Source of the DNA: Bacteroidales bacterium
GTDB lineage: Bacteria; Bacteroidota; Bacteroidia; Bacteroidales; Bacteroidaceae
Assembly: GCA_012729225.1 (NCBI GenBank)
Contig: JAAYDO010000102.1
Span: forward strand, 1 to 36,973
DNA: 36,973 nt
Direction: 5' to 3'
The notes under the pieces: model-generated
What the model saw: the letters and a program-made list of their open reading frames with translations, nothing else
Database searches by the model: none
What the model was told of the DNA's origin: nothing
Shown: positions 10,801 through 16,864 of the stretch, piece after piece
How positions within the stretch are numbered: the stretch's first letter is position 1
Layout: every line of letters starts with the position of its first letter
Position numbers and translations under genes: made by a program

Positions 10801-12126
10801 CTGGAGGAGTATTGCAATGATATTAGAGTGGCCAACCGCAATAAGAAGACCATCATCATTCTTTTGGGCATTCTCATTGTATTGGTTATTGCCGCTTACT
10901 TTTTTGTATATTATCGCACCAATCAACTATTCATCTTCAATCTTCGTCAGTTCATACAACTCAACAACAAAGCGTTCTCATCCAGAGAGAAGAACTTGCT
11001 GGAGGTGTTGCGTCAGAATTTGTCAGACATCAAAACAACCGATATGATTGGGATGATGCTTCCCTCTCAGGTCTCCTCAGACCAATTCCAATACCAGTTC
11101 ACGGGCAATGTTGCAGAACGAGCCACCTTCGAAAGTATGATGCAGGCTGCTTATCGCCAAAAGAAGTCTGTTGTCAGTAACAATGTGCGTTTCCGCTCTT
11201 ACCCCATGTTTATGCCTGGTGTGGAGGAGACCACACCCATAGGCGTGTTGGGCATCCGTTTTATTGACGGTAAACTTTTGGAGGAAGAGTCGTTGATTGT
11301 TAATCTGGTAGTGCAGTTCATGAGCATACACACATACTTCTCTAATTATAAAGTGGATGAAATGTCTGAACTTCTCGAACTGAAGAATGATGAGCGCACT
11401 CGTATAGACAATGAGCAACAGAAGGTTTATGTGAGGAATCAGATCATGGACAACTGCCTCTCTACCTTGAAGCACGAAACCATGTACTATCCCAATCGTA
11501 TCAAACAGATAGTAGATGCCACACTCGAAAAATCAACGTTCTCTGCTTCTGAGCCTGCTATCAGAGATATAGATGAACTATTGTCCTACTATAAAGAGGT
11601 TTTCACCATATTGAGCACATGTGCTGGCAAACAGGTGGAGAAGGTGCTCTTCAAGCGTGCTTCCATGAGTTTGATGGACATAGAAGAAATGATAAGACGC
11701 TCATTCAAGAAGCAGGCAAGGAAAGCTCTCGTTAAGTCATCTATTCAGGTGGCTCACGTACCGACAGTCAATCTACAAGTGGATAAGATTTTCCTTCAAA
11801 CTCTTATAGACAATATCCTTTCGCTCTTTTTCGAGCATCAGTCTGGTGGAGATTTATTGGTTGATTTTGAAATATCAGATGGTTTTGCTAAATTTGCATT
11901 CACTGACACGGCATATCAATATCCAGAAGAGTGTATTCCACACCTCTTCTATATTGACAACATGAAGTATGATTCCAAAACCGACACTCTCTCTGGTTCG
12001 CAATATATGATTTGCCGTCAGGTGGTGAGAGAGCATGACGCCTATTCTTCTCGCAGAGGATGCCGAATCTATGTGGAGAACAAAGAGCAGGGGTCAAGTT
12101 TCATCTTCACCTTGCCTGTTCAGTGA
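7897..12126 (+). CDS. Tandem (fused) sensor histidine kinase-like protein, DUF5112/DUF5113-like
   Basis: A 1409-aa membrane protein made of two similar units. Unit 1 has a lipoprotein-like signal (FLSSC, Cys near residue 23), an alpha-helical TPR-like region, a membrane segment at about 442-462, a dimerisation helix with ALHEINRL as possible phospho-acceptor, and a good HATPase domain: N box LLDNARKY (709-716), DTGLGMS (740-746), GFGFGLMNCKG (from 779). Unit 2 begins at Met826 with a signal-peptide-like stretch. It has a helical sensor, a membrane segment at about 985-1008, an H-box-like KHETMYYPNRI, and a degenerate ATPase domain lacking the DxGxG box. The architecture recalls the Bacteroidota DUF5112/DUF5113 families (from memory). 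Its partner regulator follows after 32 bp. Ligand unknown. Confidence 0.8.
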   Translation: MTTKPRILFAVVIQAVFIFLSSCGHAPNADVEQIDSLNILAYQMKYRSMDSAMTITNDLLYKYKDSPYKDGLHEALLNKGDLYELRMEFDSAQMLYNHVLKESNNDLLCSMADVNMMSICLKLSMSKEFYDYRTDAQERMSVVSEEVEDMTDHQTSLWKGVQTDFHHASLNYFIKMRQDDPAKEEIKWLTDNQELFENDTIRFSSFLYLKSICSVFDEDSVNAADERQSNLIRLLSLSKQSGYTYYQVLASNGLARSVLYGAPLRPSRMVFIDELIGEFSFAPLDIRLAHRALSLAESFGNDYVHTSALVTLSDCFLRQGKDSMALQQMDRALALINKHHQKMSRNGRYGADRGKDMLYAYAPMTDSLSTEMRWILDPHVVAVPEWMAMVREQLSVIYGAMGMKTESDYNHNIYFDILDATRQDLRALQEEDNLKGEENMLNLLLWSFIIVFIVLGWLLYLYNKRSHFEYHKKVKMLSRVIDICKNMSSALNEEIEDVDDLDVALHHIVDSDVEKLFPQLKGKDWTKTDIHSMKGLDAELFHVLLVFYDWMKQKGLQYIQFTEERERLESETYLFEKRLEDNKRQYIEKLTSMSIVNGITPFLDRALHEINRLKSDKDATPEIVRNRFIYLSELIDMINDYNDVLGHWVKIRQGMVSLNIENFALKPLFETLRRGSKSFDIKGVSLTVDDTDCVVKADKSLTLFMMNTLLDNARKYTPEGGQVMLMAKEAEQYVEISVKDTGLGMSAEDTDTLNNSKVYDSSKIGTKGNDASDIQKNKGFGFGLMNCKGIIGKYKKTNAVFNVCEFGVESEKGKGSRFFFRLPKGMLKTVVGVLLLLIGFSPAEAKDNQVTTASHYMAMARQYSDSIFSANVNGNYEKAIVYADSTISYLNLHCLSLHPENKYLMALEGHTMAEIEWWRLGYETDYEMIIGVRNEVTIAALALNRNDLYHYNSEAFTRLYKISSTDPTLEEYCNDIRVANRNKKTIIILLGILIVLVIAAYFFVYYRTNQLFIFNLRQFIQLNNKAFSSREKNLLEVLRQNLSDIKTTDMIGMMLPSQVSSDQFQYQFTGNVAERATFESMMQAAYRQKKSVVSNNVRFRSYPMFMPGVEETTPIGVLGIRFIDGKLLEEESLIVNLVVQFMSIHTYFSNYKVDEMSELLELKNDERTRIDNEQQKVYVRNQIMDNCLSTLKHETMYYPNRIKQIVDATLEKSTFSASEPAIRDIDELLSYYKEVFTILSTCAGKQVEKVLFKRASMSLMDIEEMIRRSFKKQARKALVKSSIQVAHVPTVNLQVDKIFLQTLIDNILSLFFEHQSGGDLLVDFEISDGFAKFAFTDTAYQYPEECIPHLFYIDNMKYDSKTDTLSGSQYMICRQVVREHDAYSSRRGCRIYVENKEQGSSFIFTLPVQ

Positions 12127-12158
12127 TTTTTGACACGATTAAATAATAGAATATCAAT

Positions 12159-12878
12159 ATGGAACCTTTTAAAGTAATTATTGTAGAAGATGTGGCTCTT
12201 GAGATGAAGGGCACAAAAGAGATTTTCCGTTCAGAAATACCTGAAGCAGAAATTGTGGGTACAGCCATGAATGAGGTAGATCTCTGGAAACTCATGCGAG
12301 ATACCCAGTCAGACCTTGTGTTGTTAGACCTCGGTTTAGGAGGATCAACTACTGTGGGTATTGATGTGTGCAAGCAGTTGCGCCGTCGTTACCCCGATGT
12401 CCACGTGCTCATCTTTACAGGAGAGGTGCTCAATGAGAAGCTCTGGGTGGATGCCCTTGATGCGGGCACAGATGGTATTATCCTCAAGAGTGGCGAACTC
12501 CTCACTCGTGGTGATGTGCAGAGCGTTCTCAATGGAAAGCGCATGGTGTTTAATCAACCCATCCTTGAAAAAATACTTCAACGATTCCGCAAGTCAGTGC
12601 TGAATGAGTCGCTTCGTCAAGAGGCTATCCTTGACTATGACATTGATGAATATGATGAGCGTTTCCTTCGCCACCTTGCCTTGGGCTACACGAAGGATAT
12701 GATTGCCAGTCTCAAGGGCATGCCTTTTGGTGTGAAGTCTATCGAAAAACGTCAGAATGATTTGACCAACAGGCTCTTTGGGGAAGATCATGAAAGTATC
12801 AATGCAACTCGATTGGTCACCAAGGCTTTTGAACTCCGTATTCTTGACATGGACAATCTTGAGCCTGATGATGAGTGA
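12159..12878 (+). CDS. Response regulator, receiver domain plus HTH-like C-terminus
   Basis: A 239-aa cytoplasmic regulator. The receiver domain (1-125) has the acidic pocket IIVEDV (E10, D11), the phospho-acceptor Asp57 in LVLLDLGLGG, FTGEV for the switch Thr, and ILKSG for the conserved Lys. After a linker, residues 160-210 (ALGYTKDMIASLKGM and KSIEKRQNDLTNRLF) look like a LuxR/NarL-type helix-turn-helix, though diverged. It begins 32 bp after the tandem sensor kinase stop codon and is presumably phosphorylated by it. Targets cannot be read from the sequence; the adjacent membrane protein is a natural candidate. Confidence 0.85.
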   Translation: MEPFKVIIVEDVALEMKGTKEIFRSEIPEAEIVGTAMNEVDLWKLMRDTQSDLVLLDLGLGGSTTVGIDVCKQLRRRYPDVHVLIFTGEVLNEKLWVDALDAGTDGIILKSGELLTRGDVQSVLNGKRMVFNQPILEKILQRFRKSVLNESLRQEAILDYDIDEYDERFLRHLALGYTKDMIASLKGMPFGVKSIEKRQNDLTNRLFGEDHESINATRLVTKAFELRILDMDNLEPDDE

Positions 12879-12924
12879 GTGATGAGGAAGGTATTGAATA
12901 CACAGGATTAGGCTTTTCTGCAAA

Positions 12925-13620
12925 ATGATTTATAAGCAATATATACAACGATTTCTTACGGGACTCTTTTGGACAGTGCTTGTCTCCTTAGTCCTTTTGC
13001 TCTTTGTGTCATGGGTGTTGAGCATCTATGTGGATGGTGTGCAAGGCTTGCTCACCTCTCGTGGCATTCGTTGGATGTGTAGCAATATTGTTCCCAATTT
13101 TGCCACTGTTCATATTGCTAAAATATTGATTGGGCTGATGGCCATCAGTGTGCTCCGTGATTCGGGCATACTTCACACCTTCCGTGGTCATCTTTCTCTC
13201 AAGCAACGGCGCTCCCTCCAAATCACAGGCATCTCTGCATTGATTCTTCTTCTTTCCTTCTCTTTACTGATACTCTTGCCCGACGCTGTTCTGCTCAGTG
13301 CGTTTGGAACAATCAAAAATTCGGCTTTTTCTAAAGGGTTCTATGGGCTGTTAGCCTGTTTGGTTTTCTTTATAGGCAATGTTTATGGATACACATCAGG
13401 ACGCTTTACCACCATGAATGACTTTGTGCAAGCTCATGTGTCCATGTTTTCATCCGTATCCAGATATTTTGTACTTCTCTTTCTTTCCAGTCAGTTGATT
13501 GCTTGTCTGGATTTCACGGGCATTTTGCCTTTGTTGGGCGATGATGGCACTACGCTTTTCCTTCTGAAGGGATTGCTCTACAATCTTTCACTTCTTCTTT
13601 ACATTCTTTTGGCGTTGTAG
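12925..13620 (+). CDS. Small polytopic membrane protein, AbgT-like N-terminal half
   Basis: A 231-aa protein with about six hydrophobic segments. GIRWMCSNIVPNF followed by VLRDSGIL resembles the beginning of AbgT-family (p-aminobenzoyl-glutamate) transporters, where a similar GVRW..NFV.NF and ..GVAE.SGL pattern occurs, but AbgT proteins are about 500 aa and this is less than half that. It may be a short Bacteroidota-specific relative rather than a truncation, as the ORF ends cleanly. It follows the response regulator by 46 bp and is probably in the same operon. Its last 33 bp overlap the convergent nth gene. Substrate, and even transport activity, are unknown. Confidence 0.55.
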   Translation: MIYKQYIQRFLTGLFWTVLVSLVLLLFVSWVLSIYVDGVQGLLTSRGIRWMCSNIVPNFATVHIAKILIGLMAISVLRDSGILHTFRGHLSLKQRRSLQITGISALILLLSFSLLILLPDAVLLSAFGTIKNSAFSKGFYGLLACLVFFIGNVYGYTSGRFTTMNDFVQAHVSMFSSVSRYFVLLFLSSQLIACLDFTGILPLLGDDGTTLFLLKGLLYNLSLLLYILLAL

Positions 13621-14247
13621 CCCTTCCTTGCAGAAATCTATAATTCCACATTCTCCACATAGCGGGCGTTGGCTTTTGCACACATATCTCCCGTGTAGAA
13701 TCAGCCAATGGTGGGCTCTGAAGATTAACTCTTCCGGGAAATTCTTCACCAATTCTTTCTCCACAGCTAAAGGGGTGGTACACTTTTCCGACACGAGTCC
13801 TATGCGATGACTCAATCGAAACACATGTGTGTCCACAGCCATTGTCGCTTGGTTAAACACCACGCTAAGCATCACGTTGGCTGTCTTTCTGCCCACACCT
13901 GGTAACTTTACCAAATCATCCAGATTGTCGGGAACTTCTCCTTGGAACTCTTCCACGAGCATTTGTGCCATTTTCACCAAGTGCTCCGCCTTGCTGTTGG
14001 GGTAACTTACGGATTTCACATATTCCAGCACCTCCTCCTTTGTTGCCTCAGACATCTTCTTTGCATTGGGAAAGGCCTTGAAGAGGGCAGGGGTCACCAT
14101 GTTCACTCGTTTGTCTGTACATTGTGCTGAGAGCATGACAGCCACAAGAAGCTCAAAAGGATTGTTGAATCTGAGTTCAGTGTTTGCATCTGGCATTGCC
14201 TTCTGAAAATATTCGATGAGTCGTGTGTATCGTTCTTTTTTTGTCAT
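13588..14247 (-). CDS. nth: Endonuclease III (DNA glycosylase/AP lyase)
   Basis: A 219-aa base-excision repair enzyme removing oxidised pyrimidines. The helix-hairpin-helix LPGVGRKTANVM contains the catalytic Lys (K121), VDTHVFR holds the catalytic Asp (D139), and the C-terminus carries the 4Fe-4S motif C-x6-C-x2-C-x5-C (190, 197, 200, 206). All align with E. coli Nth spacing. I chose the ATG at 14247 (MTKKERYTRL) because the 30 upstream in-frame codons are low-complexity and outside the family length. The 3' end overlaps the convergent membrane-protein gene by 33 bp. Confidence 0.95.
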   Translation of the reverse strand: MTKKERYTRLIEYFQKAMPDANTELRFNNPFELLVAVMLSAQCTDKRVNMVTPALFKAFPNAKKMSEATKEEVLEYVKSVSYPNSKAEHLVKMAQMLVEEFQGEVPDNLDDLVKLPGVGRKTANVMLSVVFNQATMAVDTHVFRLSHRIGLVSEKCTTPLAVEKELVKNFPEELIFRAHHWLILHGRYVCKSQRPLCGECGIIDFCKEGLQRQKNVKKK

Positions 14248-14429
14248 GGAAGTGAGGAATGGTTGGTTATGTTTCAATGAATGGTCTATTTGATGCGGAG
14301 AACGCATGAATGAACTTGAATTTGATGAATTTGTCACACTCCATCTCTTATAGGGGAGGGCGAATGCAAACAGGTGCTTGCGAGGATGGAATGGCTCGAT
14401 TTCCCTTCAATTTGACACCTCTCATGATC

Positions 14430-14561
14430 GAAGCCTGCTTCATGTTCCAACGAACAATGTTTCAAGTGTTCATGAACAATGCTTCAATGACCAACGAACA
14501 ATGCTTCGAAAGCCCATGAACAATTGTTCGATGGCGAATGAACCATGCGTGCGTTTTGACC
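14430..14561. repeat. Six-copy 22-bp tandem repeat with GAA-N6-TTC core
   Basis: Units start at 14430, 14452, 14474, 14496, 14518 and 14540, an exact 22-bp spacing. The first five units contain GAA-N6-TTC, e.g. GAACAATGCTTC twice and the perfect palindrome GAACAATTGTTC at 14518-14529. The sixth (GAACCATGCGTG) is degenerate, as is the middle of the first (GAAGCCTGCTTC, itself an inverted repeat). The period is two helical turns, so the half-sites lie on one DNA face. It could be a protein-binding array or a relative of the 11-bp-repeat element. Confidence 0.8.
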
Positions 14562-14911
14562 AACAGAAGCGTTTGGTTCTTGAGTGTGCATAAATCGTTG
14601 TGTATAAAGAAGATATAAGGATATTCGAGGTATTGGGTGACATCATTCTCTTTCTTGCAAGAGTCGCCCAACGACAAAATCTGTCAGAATTGTTTAGCCC
14701 TTCTTCTGCCGACAGTAAATGTGAGGTGAATACACCTTGAATTTTTGCAGAGAAAGAAAGGCTGTAGTGTGGCTGAACAGGTGTGCTAACCATCGAAATC
14801 CATCGCCTCTTCTTTCAAATGGGTCAAACTCACGTTAAATTCAGCGAGTGAATTTACTGGGCCGGGGTCACAACGCATTTAATTTGTTTCCTTCACATTG
14901 AATGAAACAAA

Positions 14912-14945
14912 GAAACGGACAAAAGCCAAAGCCCATGCCCGTTTC
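14912..14945 (-). terminator. Intrinsic terminator after rplU-rpmA
   Basis: On the minus strand GAAACGGGCA pairs with TGTCCGTTTC (one G-U pair) around a 14-base loop, followed by a T-rich TTTGTTTC. It lies 23 bp past the rpmA stop. The plus-strand side is also T-rich, so it could work in both directions. Confidence 0.7.
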
Positions 14946-14967
14946 ATTTTTCTTTTAGTAAGAAGTG

Positions 14968-15234
14968 TTACGCCTCAGCCTGTATTGGTTCAACAGATAC
15001 TGTGCTGCGGTCAAGACGACCACGCTTAAACACAACTACACCATCAGTCAAAGCGTAAAGAGTATCATCCTTGCCGATACCTACGTTCTTGCCAGGATAG
15101 TGCTTTGTTCCACGCTGGCGTACGATGATGTTACCAGCCTTTACTTTTTCGCCACCGAAGTGCTTCAAACCGAGTCGTTTTGAGTGTGACTCGCGGCCGT
15201 TCTTAGAACTACCTACACCTTTTTTATGTGCCAT
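14968..15234 (-). CDS. rpmA: 50S ribosomal protein L27
   Basis: An 88-aa ribosomal protein with the typical bL27 N-terminus ([20 protein letters not shown]), the conserved LGLKHFGGE and the [21 protein letters not shown] block. It contributes to the peptidyl-transferase region of the large subunit. It follows rplU by 58 bp, the normal bacterial rplU-rpmA pair. An intrinsic terminator follows. Confidence 0.98.
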   Translation of the reverse strand: MAHKKGVGSSKNGRESHSKRLGLKHFGGEKVKAGNIIVRQRGTKHYPGKNVGIGKDDTLYALTDGVVVFKRGRLDRSTVSVEPIQAEA

Positions 15235-15292
15235 TTCTAATTACTGTCTTAAATGATTGATAAATGAATTTGTTTGGTGCCTGTGTGTTTGA

Positions 15293-15610
15293 TTATGCAA
15301 CAACAGACTTTACGAGAACCTGAGTGAACTGCTCTCTGTGGCCTCTAAGCTTGCGATAGCCCTTACGACGACGCTTGTGGAATACGAGTACCTTGTCACC
15401 CTTGATGAGTGGTACAAGCACCTCAAGCACAACCTTTGCGCCCTCTACAGTAGGAGTACCTACAGTTACTACACCGTCGTTGTCTGCCAACAACACTTTC
15501 TCAATCTCAACAGTTGCACCAGTCTCAACATCTTTGATGTGATGAACGTAGAGCTTCTTGCCCTCTTCTACTTTGAACTGCTGACCCTGAATTTCTGCAA
15601 TTACGTACAT
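15293..15610 (-). CDS. rplU: 50S ribosomal protein L21
   Basis: A 105-aa bL21 protein starting [17 protein letters not shown], with the C-terminal [18 protein letters not shown] basic motif that binds 23S rRNA. The start at 15610 is chosen because the 25 in-frame codons upstream (to 15685) have no counterpart in the family and lie in the leader after the promoter. First gene of the rplU-rpmA operon. The leader of about 80 nt could hold autoregulatory structure, but I see no convincing fold. Confidence 0.97.
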   Translation of the reverse strand: MYVIAEIQGQQFKVEEGKKLYVHHIKDVETGATVEIEKVLLADNDGVVTVGTPTVEGAKVVLEVLVPLIKGDKVLVFHKRRRKGYRKLRGHREQFTQVLVKSVVA

Positions 15611-15695
15611 TTTTTTGAATTGTTTAGGGTTCCATCGGGAGGCGGAGCATGATGACATGCACACTTGTATGAGCCTTTCCGACATAAATCGGCTG

Positions 15696-15703
15696 CAAAG
15701 TTA
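15696..15703 (-). promoter_or_regulatory. Bacteroidota -7 promoter box for rplU-rpmA
   Basis: The minus strand reads TAACTTTG, matching TAnnTTTG, about 86 bp upstream of the rplU start codon. It gives a leader of roughly 80 nt. Confidence 0.65.
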
Positions 15704-15763
15704 CGATATTTTATTGAACATCCAAATACTTTTTTTGAAAAAGATGGCTTTTTATAGGATATT

Positions 15764-16864
15764 TCATTCCCACTTCATCAGTTTTTGTAGATAAGGGGTT
15801 AATTCATTCGCCATCTTTTCGTGCTGAAGCATAGAAGGATGCCATGAAGCACCATACCCAAGTTCTCCTGTTTGAGATGGAAAGTCAAATCTATACACCT
15901 CCTTGTCTCCATTTCTCTCTGCATGTTTTTGAGTCTCATCCATTGCTTGCCGAACCAGTTCCAACGCATTTCCACTCATCATGCAACCTGAAAGTAGCAC
16001 AATCTTGGTTTGAGGGTAATGGTTTCTCACCTGACTGTATAGCTTCTTGAAGCCTTCGAGCAACAGGAGAGAGTCTGCTCCATCGGTAGAAGTGTCGTTC
16101 GTGCCGAGATTGATACACACCACATCAGGAGTATAGCGGTTGAAATCCCATTTGTGTTGATTATTATATAATAATGTGTATGGGTATTCTGTATTCATGT
16201 TTACCGCATCTCCTGTCTTTGGTCCATTGTAGTTTCTGTACACTCCTATGCCACTTCTTGCCACAACCACAGCTTGTGCATTCAGATTTCTTGCTGTCCT
16301 TGCCGCATAGGTGTAGTAGTAGTTGGCAGTCTCTTCCTTGTAAGGGTCGCTGGCTGACTGAGCCTCAATGCCGTATCCACAGGTGATGGAATTGCCGATA
16401 AACTCTATCTTTCTCTTGGGCAATGGGGTGGCAGGGGTCAGTGACTTGCCTTTTCCTACTCGGAATCCTCTAAATTCGGGTAGTGTCTCATAGCCTTCTC
16501 CTATGTATGTCACGATGGCTTGATGCTCTTTATCTTCCAGACCGTCAGCCAGCGTCACGGTGTGGTTGTCGTAGAAATGCACCTTGAAGGGTTCTCCTCC
16601 GTCAATCTCCACCATGAAGTAACCACTACGTGGCTTGGCTGTCATCTCAAACAATGAACCTGTAAAACCCGTTCTGATCTGCACGCCTGGGTAGGTGAAT
16701 GTGGGGGAATCGGGGTTGGAATCCTCGATGCGACCAATATATTGGATGTTCTTGTCGGTAGGTAGTACAGGCAAGGATCGAGCGTCCTTCCCATTGTCCT
16801 GTGCATACATACTCGTAAGCCCCAGCAATGCCATCAGTATGGCGGCAATACGATTCATTCTCAT
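15764..16864 (-). CDS. CE2-like acetyl-ester hydrolase (SGNH/GDSL), secreted
   Basis: A 366-aa exported esterase. A signal peptide spans about residues 1-21 (MNRIAAILMALLGLTSMYAQ). Residues 40-145 form a beta-rich domain, then an SGNH hydrolase domain: GNSITCGYG with nucleophile Ser159, GTND at 255-258, and the catalytic His in SWHPS (H343). The two-domain layout fits carbohydrate esterase family 2, which deacetylates xylan or other glycans. Its ATG overlaps the stop of the GH51 gene (ATGA, 4 bp), so they are translationally coupled and likely act together on arabinoxylan. An internal Met3 is an alternative start. Confidence 0.85.
   Translation of the reverse strand: MRMNRIAAILMALLGLTSMYAQDNGKDARSLPVLPTDKNIQYIGRIEDSNPDSPTFTYPGVQIRTGFTGSLFEMTAKPRSGYFMVEIDGGEPFKVHFYDNHTVTLADGLEDKEHQAIVTYIGEGYETLPEFRGFRVGKGKSLTPATPLPKRKIEFIGNSITCGYGIEAQSASDPYKEETANYYYTYAARTARNLNAQAVVVARSGIGVYRNYNGPKTGDAVNMNTEYPYTLLYNNQHKWDFNRYTPDVVCINLGTNDTSTDGADSLLLLEGFKKLYSQVRNHYPQTKIVLLSGCMMSGNALELVRQAMDETQKHAERNGDKEVYRFDFPSQTGELGYGASWHPSMLQHEKMANELTPYLQKLMKWE

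Larger units (their letters stand above)
14248..14967. other. 720-bp intergenic region between nth and rpmA
   Basis: No credible gene. It contains the 22-bp tandem array (14430-14561) and the rpmA-side terminator hairpin (14912-14945). Short ORFs that cross the array are by-products of the repeat. Bases 14570-14900 show nothing I can name. Confidence 0.6.

Noticed and set aside
14248-14337. 30-codon N-terminal extension of nth
   Set aside because: Ser/Asn/His-rich, outside the family alignment; the internal ATG at 14247 gives normal Nth length.
14310-14593. Two short plus-strand ORFs with repeated Met-Asn/Glu peptides
   Set aside because: They read across the 22-bp tandem array; the period is not a multiple of three, so the repeat is not organised as coding sequence.
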